The notes: generated from the letters alone by a model not told the origin. Shown: positions 9,469-19,324, counted from the first letter of the stretch. The stretch is DNA of 64,000 nt from Neomelitea salexigens DSM 19753 (GCF_000422345.1 NZ_AULP01000008.1:110134-174133); one strand, 5' to 3'. Numbers and translations are program-made.

Positions 9469-9735
9469 TTATTCTAAAAAAACCACCTAAGCGGTGGTTT
9501 TTTTTCGCCTTCAATAAATGTGCCCAAGCTGCCGGGCGGGTGAGAAACGCCGCCGCGGTTCGATGAAATGCGCTGCATTTCAGACGGCAACGCCGCCCGA
9601 AGGGGCAAAACAGGCCTTAGCCTGTTTTGATCCATCCGCCCCTTGCTACCATTATTCTAAAAAACCACCCAAGCGGTGGTTTTTTTCGCCTTCAATAAAT
9701 GCGCTCAAGCTGTCAAGCGGGTGAGAAACGCTGCC
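9451..9735 (+). repeat. Tandem duplication of the tRNA-Met 3' end, its terminator and a hairpin element
   Basis: The segment from ATCCGCCCCTTGCTACC through the terminator and on to GGGTGAGAAACGC occurs at 9451-9550 and, with few changes, at 9634-9733 (offset 183 bp). Between the copies lie GCGGTTCGA, the T-arm left half, followed by TGAAATGC-gct-GCATTTCA, CGGC-aac-GCCG and AAAACAGGC-ctta-GCCTGTTTT hairpins. The second tRNA 3' end is therefore split inside the T loop, as in the copy after tRNA-Gln. A reduced hairpin (AAACAGcccgcagtCTGTTT) follows the second copy. Not a cloverleaf; function unknown. Confidence 0.85.
9476..9505 (+). terminator. Rho-independent terminator of tRNA-Met
   Basis: AAAACCACC-taagc-GGTGGTTTT, symmetric with an A run before and a T run after, 7 nt past the tRNA. 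It is duplicated almost exactly at about 9656-9686 as part of the tandem repeat. Confidence 0.88.
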
Positions 9736-10057
9736 CAAAGGGACAAACAGCCCGCAGTCTGTTTCCGTATATCCAGCTTTTCACCTCATTTATAACCGAG
9801 CCACCAACTTCAGTTGCTAGTCGCCCCTCTATTTCCCGGTCACCATTGATACCGTATAAGCCCATATAGGGTCGGAGAGGCAAAAACTCTATGCTGTTCA
9901 CAACTTTCCCATACGCGCTAGCAAATAAGCTAATATGCTTTTATTGTTGTGGGCTTACTGAGATAAGCTAATCAACGACATACGGTTACCCAAGCAGTGC
10001 AGCAGTGATACTTCACCAATAAACAGCACTCGATAATAAAGAACAGAGGAAGAGGTT
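9736..10057. other. Intergenic region without a recognised gene
   Basis: About 320 bp, A+T richer towards 9900-10050. I see no convincing ORF, tRNA or terminator. The last 20 bases hold a strong RBS (AGAGGAAGAGG) for the lipoprotein gene at 10058, and the promoter is probably in 9930-10030. Confidence 0.5.
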
Positions 10058-11794
10058 ATGAAGTTCTTGTTCCGCGCCAGCCTGCTGGCATGCACCGTAA
10101 CACTATTTGCAGGTTGCGGAGGTGGAAGTGACGGCGGCCCCAGCCTTGCCCCAGGAGAAAACAACAATGCAGGCGGCGGGGGCAGTACCGGAGGTGGCGG
10201 AACAGGCACTACTGCAGATCAAATTGTCCGTTTTGGCTCTATATCGAACGGCAACTTTAGCGCAGGCGTTATCGCCTCAAATAAATCTTCAGTTGAGGCC
10301 GGAACCAGCGCAAGCCTATCGGTAACACTGATAGACCAAAATGACAGCCTAGTGACGGATGCCACAGACATTCTGTTTTCATCGGCTTGCGCCGGGTCTG
10401 GCCTTGCAGAATTCCAGCCGGCTATTGCCTCTAACAACAGCGGCACCGTTACAACAACCTACACCGCCAGAGGCTGCAGTGGTGACGACAAAATCACCGC
10501 CCAAACAAGTATTGATGGGACGAGTTATAGCGCTACCGTCACCATACAAACCATTCCGGCACCTCTGGGCTCAATTAGTTTTGTATCAGCAAACCCTCAA
10601 ACCATTGGCATAAAAGGCTCCGGGGCAATTGCTGAGCAGTCAGTTGTCACATTCAAGGTAACGAACACAGCTGGCGGGCCAGTTGCAAACCAAGATGTTA
10701 GCTTTGAACTCAACAATACAACTGGCGGCATCACGTTAAACGACGGGCAAAATACCACAGCACAAGCAACCACCGATGCCAACGGTGAGACCTCCGTTAC
10801 CGTAGCTTCGGGCAGCGTTTCCACCTCAGTCCGCATTACCGCGACAGCGGTTCAGGGCACCAAGACATCCAGCTCGCAATCAAGCGCACTAGTAATCACC
10901 ACCGGCCTACCGGACCAAGATAGCTTTTCACTGGCAGCAACCGTACTCAATATCGAAGGTTGGAATTACGACGGCGAGACTACAGAACTGACCATCCGAG
11001 CTGCCGACCGCTATAACAACCCCGCGCCAGACAACACGGCTATTGCGTTCCAGGCGGAAGGCGCAGCAATAGAGGGCAGCTGCGTACTACAAAATGGTGC
11101 ATGCTCGGTAACACTTACCTCGCAGAACCCGCGCAGCAACCTTAGTGATGGACGCGTGACCGTATTGGCGACAGCAATAGGCGAGGAATCTTTCAACGAT
11201 ACAACACCCTCCAACGGCCAATTCGATGATGCAGAAACCTTTGCGGATCTAGGAGAAGCCTTCCGCGACGATGACGAAGACAATACTTACGATCAAAATA
11301 CTGAACCCTTCGTTGATTTCAACAACAATGGAAGCCGAGATGGTCCCAGCGGCAAATTCGAGGGGCTTCTTTGTAATGGCCCCAACAAATGCAACGCAAC
11401 TCAGACCACAACCACCATTAGAGAAGACTTGGTGATTATACTGTCGGGGTCTAGCTTCAATATAGACGGCCCCAGCAGCATCAGCCTCGGAGATGCAACC
11501 ACAGCGGCCAGCGCCAGCTTCTCGTTTGAGATTTACGACGTCAATGGCCAGGTACCTCCCGCTGGAACTACTATCAAAGCGTCAACCGACCAAGGTGAAT
11601 TGTCTGGAGTAACCTCATATGATGTCCCCTCGACAAACTATAACCAGTTGACCGGTGGAAACTTGCAATACGGCTTCACCATTAAACCCGGATCAAAGGC
11701 TGGCTCAGGCACATTTACCCTGACTATCGAAACTCCGAAAGGGATCATAAGTCGAGAAGTTGTACCGGTCACCCAACTTGTCGATAAGCCATAG
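10058..11794 (+). CDS. Ig-like-domain surface lipoprotein
   Basis: A 578-residue lipoprotein (lipobox LFAGC, Cys20) with a Gly/Ser-rich linker to about residue 50, then several bacterial Ig-like (Big_1/invasin-type) beta-sandwich domains. The repeat signature is Asn/Asp-x-Gly followed by VTxT strands, for example DANGETSVTVASG near 243. Near 395-430 a DDDEDNTYDQN...DFNNNGSRDG stretch resembles dockerin/EF-hand Ca2+ loops, and a Cys pair (LLCNGPNKC) follows. Adhesion or a structural surface role is inferred from the fold. A weak hairpin (CGGCAGCC/GGCTGCCG, 11804-11832) lies downstream. Confidence 0.75.
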   Translation: MKFLFRASLLACTVTLFAGCGGGSDGGPSLAPGENNNAGGGGSTGGGGTGTTADQIVRFGSISNGNFSAGVIASNKSSVEAGTSASLSVTLIDQNDSLVTDATDILFSSACAGSGLAEFQPAIASNNSGTVTTTYTARGCSGDDKITAQTSIDGTSYSATVTIQTIPAPLGSISFVSANPQTIGIKGSGAIAEQSVVTFKVTNTAGGPVANQDVSFELNNTTGGITLNDGQNTTAQATTDANGETSVTVASGSVSTSVRITATAVQGTKTSSSQSSALVITTGLPDQDSFSLAATVLNIEGWNYDGETTELTIRAADRYNNPAPDNTAIAFQAEGAAIEGSCVLQNGACSVTLTSQNPRSNLSDGRVTVLATAIGEESFNDTTPSNGQFDDAETFADLGEAFRDDDEDNTYDQNTEPFVDFNNNGSRDGPSGKFEGLLCNGPNKCNATQTTTTIREDLVIILSGSSFNIDGPSSISLGDATTAASASFSFEIYDVNGQVPPAGTTIKASTDQGELSGVTSYDVPSTNYNQLTGGNLQYGFTIKPGSKAGSGTFTLTIETPKGIISREVVPVTQLVDKP

Positions 11795-11926
11795 AAATAT
11801 CAGCGGCAGCCTCTGAATTAACGGGGCTGCCGACTTAACACGGCCGCATCCTGCGGCGCAACACCATTCATCTCCCGCCACTCTGCTGTTAATATCACTG
11901 CGCCTTAATCATTTACAGAGACCAAC

Positions 11927-12511
11927 ATGCGCCATTCGAATACCAAGCCCGTAATCTTGGCAATACTACTTTTTTACCCGCTCTTTTCTTATGCCGACAA
12001 TCCCCGCCATTACTCGTACCTAGAAGTGGCATTCGCGCATCAAAGTACTGACTGGGGGCCTTACGAAGAAGAGGAGAACTTCACCTTCCTCGCCAGCGCC
12101 GAGGCGTTTGACTATTTCCACGTACACGCCCGCTACAACGATGGTGATACCTATATGCCGCGAGGCGTTATTCAAGATGGCTGGTGGACCTATGGCATTG
12201 GCGCTCACTACTATCTCAATAACAGCACCTCTGTGCTGATCGGTGCTGACCGCCACGAGATGGACTCCCAGAGCCGCCGACCCAATCAACGCGGCTGGGA
12301 ATATAAAGTGGGTGTACGCCACGATATCAATGAACGCTGGCGCCTCACCCTGGAAGGCGGCGACCACAATATTGTGGTCGATGACGACACCACATTCATT
12401 TTTGAAACGCTGTACCACCCTCGCCCGGATGTCGGCTTCTCCTTTCGCGTAAGAGATTACGACAAGCTCGATCTTAGCTCCTACGAATTTGGCGCTCGCT
12501 GGAGCTACTAA
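11927..12511 (+). CDS. Small outer-membrane beta-barrel protein, unknown function
   Basis: A 194-residue protein with a Sec signal peptide (cleavage about ...SYADNP near 24). It has alternating amphipathic strands rich in Tyr/Trp/Phe and ends in an aromatic residue (GARWSY), typical of outer-membrane barrels with 8 strands. Acidic loops (EEEEN, DDDTT) suggest cation-rich surfaces. I do not recognise a named family. It stands alone between the Ig-like lipoprotein and cmoA. Confidence 0.7.
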   Translation: MRHSNTKPVILAILLFYPLFSYADNPRHYSYLEVAFAHQSTDWGPYEEEENFTFLASAEAFDYFHVHARYNDGDTYMPRGVIQDGWWTYGIGAHYYLNNSTSVLIGADRHEMDSQSRRPNQRGWEYKVGVRHDINERWRLTLEGGDHNIVVDDDTTFIFETLYHPRPDVGFSFRVRDYDKLDLSSYEFGARWSY

Positions 12512-12580
12512 CAGCTATAACAGCGCTGAGCATTTGCTGGGCGCTGTGCTAAAATCGCCATCTTTATTCAGCGCCCTCCC

Positions 12581-13303
12581 ATGAGCAAATCAGACAACAT
12601 CTACGCAAAGCCTCAAAAGGCCTTGCAGCGCTTCGCCTTCGACGAGCAAGTTGTCGAGGTCTTCCCGGATATGATTCAACGATCGGTCCCGGGCTACGCG
12701 ACGATAATTGCCATGACCGGCGTAATGGCCGGTCGCTATGCTCAACCAGGGAGTCACTGCTACGACCTCGGCTGCTCACTCGGCGCCAGCTCACTTGCCA
12801 TGGCGCGGGAAACCCAGGGGCGCAATATCCAGCTCATTGGTGTGGATAATTCTTCCGCAATGATCGAGCGCTGCCGCGACTACTGCCAGCAGTCCGACAC
12901 CGACATCACATTGCGCTGTGAATCCATTCAAGAAACAGAGATACGAAATGCCTCGGTTGTCGTGCTCAATTTTACGCTGCAGTTTGTCCCCGAGGCTGAA
13001 CGCAATGCCCTGTGTCAGCGCATCAGCGACGCCATGCGCCCCGGTGGCGTATTGATCCTGTCGGAAAAAATCCGTTTTGCCGACCCCCACCTTCAGGAGT
13101 TAAATACAGAGCTTCACCACGCCTTCAAGCGCGCAAATGGCTACAGCGAAATGGAAGTCGCACAAAAGCGCAGCGCACTGGAAAACGTTCTTATCCCAGA
13201 AACCTTGAGCCAGCACCAAAGCCGCCTAAAAAACTGCGGCTTCACCAGTGTTGACGTCTGGTTCCAGTGTTTTAATTTCGCCTCGATGGTCGCCGTAAAA
13301 TGA
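12581..13303 (+). CDS. cmoA: Carboxy-S-adenosyl-L-methionine synthase
   Basis: Converts SAM and prephenate to carboxy-SAM, the donor for wobble uridine 34 modification. The 240-residue Rossmann methyltransferase fold has the SAM site YDLGCSLGASS near 64-74. Family blocks FDEQVVEVFPDMIQRSVPGY at the N-terminus and LILSEKIRFAD near 150-160 are present. It overlaps cmoB by the ATGA motif, so the two are translationally coupled. Confidence 0.96.
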   Translation: MSKSDNIYAKPQKALQRFAFDEQVVEVFPDMIQRSVPGYATIIAMTGVMAGRYAQPGSHCYDLGCSLGASSLAMARETQGRNIQLIGVDNSSAMIERCRDYCQQSDTDITLRCESIQETEIRNASVVVLNFTLQFVPEAERNALCQRISDAMRPGGVLILSEKIRFADPHLQELNTELHHAFKRANGYSEMEVAQKRSALENVLIPETLSQHQSRLKNCGFTSVDVWFQCFNFASMVAVK

Positions 13304-14283
13304 ACCACCCGCGGATGAACTACCAGGCCTTCCTGGGCAAGCTTGCAAGCAACGAGAACCTCGCCGACTGGGCGAACCAACTGCCCGACCAGATTAACGC
13401 GGGCCTCAGCCCCAAACGCTACGGCGACCTACCCCGCTGGCAGCAAGCGCTGAGCGCACTCCCCGATCTCATACCGCGCACCACCGATATGAACACCTCA
13501 CGAGTGGGCGCAATTGGCGACATCACTCCGCAACAAAGCGAGCAATTGCGCGAGGCCCTGATGGGCTTGCACCCCTGGCGAAAAGGGCCCTTTGAGCTTT
13601 TTGGCGTGCATATCGATACAGAGTGGCGCAGCGACTGGAAGTGGGAGCGCCTCAAAGACCATATTGCCCCACTCGCCGGACGAGCCGTTTTAGACGTGGG
13701 CTGCGGCAGCGGCTACCACTGCTGGCGAATGCGCGGCGCCGGTGCGGAGCTGGTCGTCGGCATCGACCCCACGCCCCTGTTTGTCGTGCAATACTTTGCC
13801 CTGCAACACTATTTGCAAGACCCATCAGTCGCGGTGCTGCCGATGGGCATTGAGGCCCTGCCGGAAAAACTGGCGGCCTTCGACACCGTATTCTCAATGG
13901 GGATTTTGTATCATCGTCGCTCCCCCTTCGACCACCTAATACAATTGCGAGAAGCACTGGTCAGCGGTGGAGAGCTCGTGCTGGAAACCCTAATCATCGA
14001 CGGCCAACTCGGCGAATGCCTGGTTCCCGAGGGCCGCTACAGCAAGATGGGCAATGTCTGGTTCCTGCCCAGCACGGCCACGCTAGAAAGCTGGCTCAGT
14101 AAAGCCGGATTCAAAAATATCCGGGTAGTCGATGTTGCGCAGACCACCACGGACGAGCAGCGACGCACAGAGTGGATGCGCTTCCACTCCCTGGCGGAAT
14201 TCCTGGACCCCGACAACCCTCAACTCACCGCCGAGGGCCACCCTGCGCCCAAGCGGGCCGTCCTTCTTGCTGAAAAGCCGTAA
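13300..14283 (+). CDS. cmoB: tRNA U34 carboxymethyltransferase
   Basis: Transfers the carboxymethyl group from carboxy-SAM to 5-hydroxyuridine-34, giving cmo5U in several tRNAs. 327 residues. The SAM-binding motif LDVGCGSGYHCWRM is at about 131-144, and PWRKGPFELFGVHIDTEWRSDWKW-type family sequence sits just before it. The ATG overlaps the cmoA stop codon. Confidence 0.96.
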   Translation: MNHPRMNYQAFLGKLASNENLADWANQLPDQINAGLSPKRYGDLPRWQQALSALPDLIPRTTDMNTSRVGAIGDITPQQSEQLREALMGLHPWRKGPFELFGVHIDTEWRSDWKWERLKDHIAPLAGRAVLDVGCGSGYHCWRMRGAGAELVVGIDPTPLFVVQYFALQHYLQDPSVAVLPMGIEALPEKLAAFDTVFSMGILYHRRSPFDHLIQLREALVSGGELVLETLIIDGQLGECLVPEGRYSKMGNVWFLPSTATLESWLSKAGFKNIRVVDVAQTTTDEQRRTEWMRFHSLAEFLDPDNPQLTAEGHPAPKRAVLLAEKP

Positions 14284-14474
14284 AAAGACGCAGCCAGCGG
14301 CAGTCCTACACGAAAACCCCTCACTGCGACACAGCGTTATTAGACATTGTTCATGCTTTGAGAAAAAATAGCCGTGGTGACAAGTGGCCATTTTTCAATC
14401 TATGGTACATTGCAGTAATGTGAAAGCCGCACTCATACCGGTGCTCGCTGACAATAAAGGACGCGCCCCATCCC

Positions 14475-15938
14475 ATGGACGCAAAACAAGCGGATACAGT
14501 GATAGCGACAATGAGCTCGCTGACCAGCCGGTGGTTTGACGACCATCTGTACCGCTATTTGGAGCGCCTCCAAGACAATTTTCACCGCCGCGCATTAACT
14601 AGCAAGCACCCAGACGAACAACAGACTCTACTGACGCAGCAACAGCATATCCGCAGTGGTCAAGACGAAGCCTATCGACTGTTCTCGCGACACCTGCAGC
14701 ACAATATTCGTGCCGCCCGCCCCTACAGCATGGGCGGGCATAGCAAACTGGACCAACTGCTCGCCCGCAGTCAACAGCTGGGTAACGATGAGCTGGAGAA
14801 CGCCTGCGCAAGGCTGTGCCGCGCCATCTCCCCCATGGCATTGCTGGCCGCCTTCCAACACCTGGCCAAGCCACTGCGGATCGATCCCGCCCACCTCAGC
14901 CAATGCCTGTCGCTGTTTAATGTGCTGATATTGCGAGAAGTCCCCTTGCTCTACCAGCAACTGCTGGCAGAACTAAATGGCGGCAATATAGAAACAAGTA
15001 AGGGCCTGGAAGGCTGGATCGCCCATATTGAGCAGCAGCTAAAACAGCAAAATCTTAGCGCCCAACAACGCGCGCTCAACGAGCTGCGTTTACAGCGCCT
15101 CCGGGGCCGCAGCCGCCCACAGGGCGACAGCAGCACTCTCAGTGACCAGCAGCTTATTCGCGAAGCCGCCGCCATATTCGGGCGCAGCCATGTGAATCGT
15201 CGGCAGCTGTCCGCGAGTATCCTGGCCTCGCTGAACACCCTACAGACCATTGTCAGTAGCGTTGCACTGCGCGACCGCCAGTTATTTCTCAACCCGCTTC
15301 ACCCAGCGCGCCAAATCAGTCATCAACTGGTCGCAAGCAGCGAACGCTGGCAGCACGCTGACCCAAGTTTGCAACAGGATTTTGAGCGCGCCACCCGCGA
15401 TATCGTCAAACAACTCAGCGGGCAAACGCCGTCTAGCGCAGACTTCAATGCACTGCAGGAATCGGTGGATCAATGCTGTCAGCAATTGGTGCAAAGCGCG
15501 AAACTCAACGACCGACGAAAGCTGCACGCCGAAGCGGGTAAACGCAGAATTACTCGACTGCGCCGCAAGGTGCACGCCCTTATTGACCAGAAAACCCACG
15601 GCACCACACTCCCGGCCAGTGTCGACAATTTGTTGTACGGCCCAATGACCAGTATTTTGCTTTACCACTGGCTGCGCCACGGCAGTAACAGTGACGCCCT
15701 GCGCCGCAACCTCGGTCTGGTCGAAGACATCTTGTGGTATATCAAACCCCACCGCGACTGGGCCTTGCTGCGCAAGGCCAAAGACATGGGTGGCGACATT
15801 GAGCAGCGCCTACTCGACGGGCTCAAACGCATCAATCTCGACGACGACAGCGCCCGCTCCCTGGTAGACGAGCTCCACCAACTCAGACTCATCGCCTCCG
15901 GCATGTCGGGAATCAGCGGCCAAAGCGATCGACCTTGA
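14475..15938 (+). CDS. DUF1631-like protein
   Basis: A 487-residue, mostly alpha-helical and Gln/Leu/Arg-rich soluble protein. The N-terminal block WFDDHLYRYLERLQDNFHRRA and the block SPMALLAAFQHLAKPLRI near 115-135 resemble the start of DUF1631 proteins of Pseudomonas, which are usually longer (about 700 residues). There is no signal peptide, membrane segment or catalytic motif. Function unknown. It is a single gene between cmoB and an aminotransferase. The family name is from memory of sequence style and needs a profile search. Confidence 0.5.
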   Translation: MDAKQADTVIATMSSLTSRWFDDHLYRYLERLQDNFHRRALTSKHPDEQQTLLTQQQHIRSGQDEAYRLFSRHLQHNIRAARPYSMGGHSKLDQLLARSQQLGNDELENACARLCRAISPMALLAAFQHLAKPLRIDPAHLSQCLSLFNVLILREVPLLYQQLLAELNGGNIETSKGLEGWIAHIEQQLKQQNLSAQQRALNELRLQRLRGRSRPQGDSSTLSDQQLIREAAAIFGRSHVNRRQLSASILASLNTLQTIVSSVALRDRQLFLNPLHPARQISHQLVASSERWQHADPSLQQDFERATRDIVKQLSGQTPSSADFNALQESVDQCCQQLVQSAKLNDRRKLHAEAGKRRITRLRRKVHALIDQKTHGTTLPASVDNLLYGPMTSILLYHWLRHGSNSDALRRNLGLVEDILWYIKPHRDWALLRKAKDMGGDIEQRLLDGLKRINLDDDSARSLVDELHQLRLIASGMSGISGQSDRP

Positions 15939-15946
15939 TCTGTGCC

Positions 15947-15975
15947 TTACTGCGGCTAGTTAAAGCAGTTATACT
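15947..15975 (+). promoter_or_regulatory. Sigma70-like promoter for the aminotransferase
   Basis: TTACTG (15947-15952), 17-nt spacer, TATACT (15970-15975), about 70 nt before the translation start. Matched by eye to the consensus. Confidence 0.45.
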
Positions 15976-16026
15976 AAGCGGCCTCGATACACCCAGTGTG
16001 TCGCGCGACTATCCAGCCAACGCTTA

Positions 16027-17328
16027 GTGCATTTTAAGGTGACGATCTTGCAACTCGACCAAGCATCTACGGAACAATTACGCGAATGGGAAAGCGCTCT
16101 CAGCGCAGAGTACGAACAGCATAAAGCCGCAGGGCTTAGCCTCGACCTGACACGGGGAAAACCCAGCAGCGACCAACTTAGCCTGTCCGACGCTATTCTC
16201 GGCGTGCTCGGCAACGACCTGAGCAACGACGGCGGCATCGACCTGCGCAACTACGGCGGCCTGGATGGCATTGCAGAGTGTAAACGCCTCTTCGCGCCGG
16301 TATTAGACGTAAACGAAGACGAGATTCTCATCGGCGGCAACAGCAGCCTTACGCTGATGTATTTCGCGGTACTGTTTGCGTCACAAATGGGCTTTGGCGA
16401 GCTGGGTAAAGGCTGGAAAGCAAACGGCGATACCGTCAAATTCCTCTGCCCCGTGCCCGGTTACGACCGCCATTTTTCCGTTTGTGAACACCTGGGCATC
16501 GACATGATCCCGGTGGCGATGAACGACAACGGCCCGGACATGGACCAGGTAGAGAGCTTGGTGAAAGCCGATTCCAGCATCAAAGGCATCTGGTGCGTCC
16601 CCCGCTTCAGCAACCCCACCGGCATTGTTTACAGCGATGACGTGGTAGCGCGTATTGCCAAGCTGGCAACACTCGCCGGCGATAATTTCCGCGTATTCTG
16701 GGATAACGCCTACGCGGTACACAGCTTGAGCGACGACGCGCCTAAACTGGCCAGCCTCATGGCCGCGGCCCGCAAGGCGGGTACTGAAGACAGCGTGTAC
16801 TTGTTTGGTTCGACCTCTAAGATTACCTACGCTGGCGCTGGCGTCGCCTTTGTCGGCATGTCTGCCGCCAACCTAAAAGCCTTTAAAGCCCACCTGGGCA
16901 TGACCCAAATTGGCCCGGATAAAGTCAACCAGTTGCGCCATGCGCGCCTGCTTAAAGACAGCGACGGCCTGGCTGAACATATGCGCCAGCACGCCGCCGT
17001 GTTAAAACCGCGCTTCGACAGTGTGCTCAAGCACTTAAACGAAGGCATTGGCGACAGCGGCCTGCTCAGCTGGACAGCGCCCCAAGGTGGCTATTTTATT
17101 TCCGTGGATACCTTGCCAGGCCTAGCAAAACAAGTTGTGGCGATGGCAGCCGACGCCGGTGTAAAACTGACCCCGGCGGGTGCAACCTTCCCCTATGGCC
17201 AGGATCCAGAGGATCGCAATATCCGCATTGCCCCCAGCGTACCCTCGCTGGAGGAAATTGACCGCGCGATGCAGGTTTTCGTCAACTGCGTAAAACTGGC
17301 CTCGGTCAGGCAGCGCCTCGCCAACTAG
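16027..17328 (+). CDS. PLP-dependent aminotransferase, aspartate aminotransferase Ic-like
   Basis: Fold-type I aminotransferase of up to 433 residues. It carries LDLTRGKPSSDQL near 40, a substrate/phosphate loop IGGNSSLTLMY, the Asn in RFSNPTGIVY, an Asp/Tyr pair in FWDNAYAV and the Schiff-base lysine in LFGSTSKITYAGAG. This pattern matches the subgroup that includes Corynebacterium-type aspartate aminotransferases. The listed start is GTG at 16027. TTG at 16048, with AAGGTG 7 nt upstream, is an equally likely start. Substrate specificity cannot be read from sequence. A bidirectional terminator follows. Confidence 0.85.
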   Translation: MHFKVTILQLDQASTEQLREWESALSAEYEQHKAAGLSLDLTRGKPSSDQLSLSDAILGVLGNDLSNDGGIDLRNYGGLDGIAECKRLFAPVLDVNEDEILIGGNSSLTLMYFAVLFASQMGFGELGKGWKANGDTVKFLCPVPGYDRHFSVCEHLGIDMIPVAMNDNGPDMDQVESLVKADSSIKGIWCVPRFSNPTGIVYSDDVVARIAKLATLAGDNFRVFWDNAYAVHSLSDDAPKLASLMAAARKAGTEDSVYLFGSTSKITYAGAGVAFVGMSAANLKAFKAHLGMTQIGPDKVNQLRHARLLKDSDGLAEHMRQHAAVLKPRFDSVLKHLNEGIGDSGLLSWTAPQGGYFISVDTLPGLAKQVVAMAADAGVKLTPAGATFPYGQDPEDRNIRIAPSVPSLEEIDRAMQVFVNCVKLASVRQRLAN

Positions 17329-17346
17329 GGCGATTATCGTCGCGAT

Positions 17347-17373
17347 AAAAAAGGGGCCGATTGGCCCCTTTTT
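17347..17373. terminator. Bidirectional rho-independent terminator
   Basis: AAAAAGGGGCC-gatt-GGCCCCTTTTT, a perfect 11-bp symmetric stem between the convergent aminotransferase and DUF1820 genes. It has a T run on both strands and serves both. Confidence 0.92.
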
Positions 17374-17385
17374 CAATTGTGCGCC

Positions 17386-17727
17386 CTACTCGCCTGAGGG
17401 CCCCTTTGGTATCGGCTGGCCGCCCATCGGAAAATGCCGCACATTGCTGCCACCCTCGGCATCGAGAATCTTGCCCGGCCCCTCTTTTTCCACTTCATCC
17501 ACACGAATAATCGAGTGCATCGGCAAGTAACTGCGGGTCACACCACTGAACTCATTTTTCAGTTTTTCTTCACCTGGATTGACGACAATTTGCCCTGGAT
17601 CACCAAAAACAAACTCTTCAACCTCAATAAAACCGTACAGCTCGCTTTGGTATATCGCGCGGGCATACAGCTCATACACTTGGTTGTTGTTGTGAAAAAT
17701 CACCTTATAGATTGGGGACTTAGCCAT
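17386..17727 (-). CDS. DUF1820 family protein
   Basis: A 113-residue soluble protein beginning MAKSPIYKVIFHNNNQVYELY. It has the family block GFIEVEEFVFGD, the EEKLKNEF segment and MHSIIRVDEVEKEGPGKI near 75-95. DUF1820 proteins are short, conserved in gammaproteobacteria and have no assigned function. I chose ATG at 17727; GTG at 17736 is possible and sits closer to GAGAA. It is convergent with the aminotransferase and divergent from miaB. Confidence 0.85.
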   Translation of the reverse strand: MAKSPIYKVIFHNNNQVYELYARAIYQSELYGFIEVEEFVFGDPGQIVVNPGEEKLKNEFSGVTRSYLPMHSIIRVDEVEKEGPGKILDAEGGSNVRHFPMGGQPIPKGPSGE

Positions 17728-17832
17728 AAAGCACACAGTTCTCTAGCAAACAGTAACGATCTCGCAAGCGCAAAAGCGACCGCTCGCGCGGCGGCGGATC
17801 ATACCACATGTCATCTCAAAGCACCGAACTCA

Positions 17833-17862
17833 TTGGGCTTTAGCCGTTGACACCGCTATAAT
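17833..17862 (+). promoter_or_regulatory. Sigma70-like promoter for the miaB operon
   Basis: TTGGGC (17833-17838), 18-nt spacer, perfect TATAAT (17857-17862), 34 nt before the miaB ATG. A TTGACA lies only 4 nt from the -10 and is therefore mispositioned to act with it. Confidence 0.55.
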
Positions 17863-17896
17863 GTCGGCCCATTTTCTATCGGCTTGTCGCCACACC

Positions 17897-19234
17897 ATGA
17901 CTGAAAAAACCAAAAAACTGTATATCAAAACCCACGGCTGTCAGATGAACGAGTACGACTCCGCGCGTATTCAGGATCTGCTGGGCGTCAGTCACAACCT
18001 GGAGCCTACCGACAATCCCGAAGAAGCCGACGTCTTGTTGCTGAATACCTGCTCCATTCGCGAGAAAGCGCAGGAAAAAGTGTTCCACCAACTTGGTCGC
18101 TGGAAGAAACTAAAGGACAAAAATCCCGACCTGCTGATTGGTGTTGGCGGCTGCGTAGCCAGTCAGGAAGGTGGCGATATTGGCCAGCGCGCACCCTATG
18201 TCGACGTTATTTTTGGGCCGCAAACCCTGCACCGGGTGCCGGAGATGATCGACCAGCGCAAACCCTACGGCCCAGTGGTGGTGGATGTCACCTTCCCCGA
18301 GATCGAAAAATTCGACAGTCTCCCCGAGCCCAGCGTCGATGGCCCCAGTGCCTTTGTCTCCATCATGGAAGGCTGCTCTAAGTACTGCACCTTCTGCGTC
18401 GTTCCCTACACCCGGGGCGAAGAAGTCAGCCGACCCTTTGACGACGTGATTGCCGAAGTGGCGCAACTGGCCGCCAAAGGCGTGCGCGAAGTGAATTTAT
18501 TGGGGCAAAACGTCAACGCCTACCGCGGCGAAAACCACGAGGGCGAGATTGTCGATTTCGCCGAGTTGCTCGGTTTTGTCGCCCAGGTGCCCGGCATCGA
18601 CCGCATACGCTATACCACCTCGCACCCGGTTGAGTTTAGCGACGCCTTAATTGAGGCCTACCGCGACATCCCCGAGCTGGTGGACCACCTCCACCTGCCC
18701 GTGCAAAGCGGCAGCGACCGTATTCTCGCGGCCATGAAACGCGGCCACGTTCAGCAGGAATACCGCGACAAAATCGCCAAACTTCGAGCAATCAGACCAA
18801 ACATCAGTCTGTCCTCCGACTTTATTATCGGCTTTCCCGGCGAGACTGAAGACGACTTCAATGACACCATGAAGCTCATCGCCGACATCGGCTTCGACCA
18901 CAGCTTTAGCTTCATTTACAGCGCCCGGCCCGGCACACCGGCGGCTCAGCTGGATGACGACACCCCCGAGGCCGTGAAGAAAGAGCGCCTACAACGCCTG
19001 CAGCACCGTATTCTGCAGCAGGCCAACCAGATCAGCCGCCAGATGGTCGGCACGCGGCAGCGCATTCTGGTGACCGGCGTTTCCAAAAAGGATCCAGGGC
19101 AGTTACAGGGGCGTACCGAGAACAATCGCGTCGTTAACTTTTCGGCGACCAATCACGCCCTGATCGGCGATTTTGTCGACGTGATGATCACTGAGGCACT
19201 GCCGAATTCACTGCGCGCCGAATTGCTGAACTAA
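17897..19234 (+). CDS. miaB: tRNA-2-methylthio-N6-dimethylallyladenosine synthase
   Basis: Radical-SAM methylthiotransferase acting on i6A37 of tRNAs. 445 residues from ATG 17897, which gives the normal [19 protein letters not shown]-terminus; an upstream in-frame start at 17861 is unlikely. The order is an N-terminal UPF0004 domain with the auxiliary cluster cysteines (Cys in HGCQMN, NTCSIR, GGCVAS), the radical-SAM CxxxCxxC in CSKYCTFC near 157-164, then a C-terminal TRAM domain. First gene of the miaB-ybeZ-ybeY-corC-lnt group. Confidence 0.97.
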   Translation: MTEKTKKLYIKTHGCQMNEYDSARIQDLLGVSHNLEPTDNPEEADVLLLNTCSIREKAQEKVFHQLGRWKKLKDKNPDLLIGVGGCVASQEGGDIGQRAPYVDVIFGPQTLHRVPEMIDQRKPYGPVVVDVTFPEIEKFDSLPEPSVDGPSAFVSIMEGCSKYCTFCVVPYTRGEEVSRPFDDVIAEVAQLAAKGVREVNLLGQNVNAYRGENHEGEIVDFAELLGFVAQVPGIDRIRYTTSHPVEFSDALIEAYRDIPELVDHLHLPVQSGSDRILAAMKRGHVQQEYRDKIAKLRAIRPNISLSSDFIIGFPGETEDDFNDTMKLIADIGFDHSFSFIYSARPGTPAAQLDDDTPEAVKKERLQRLQHRILQQANQISRQMVGTRQRILVTGVSKKDPGQLQGRTENNRVVNFSATNHALIGDFVDVMITEALPNSLRAELLN

Positions 19235-19324
19235 GCATCGGTTTTTGCCGATTCTCGTCAGCGAAGAATCGGCGTATTCTTAAGTCATTACTACTTGATC
19301 GCCAATGCGACACGCGGAGCACCA

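Noticed and set aside
9451..9735. CRISPR or second tRNA-Met gene
   Set aside because: Only two unit copies, no regular spacers, and the second copy lacks D and anticodon arms, so it is neither CRISPR nor an intact tRNA.
17849..17862. TTGACA as the -35 element of miaB
   Set aside because: Only 4 nt separate it from TATAAT, too close for sigma70; TTGGGC at 17833 has the proper spacing.
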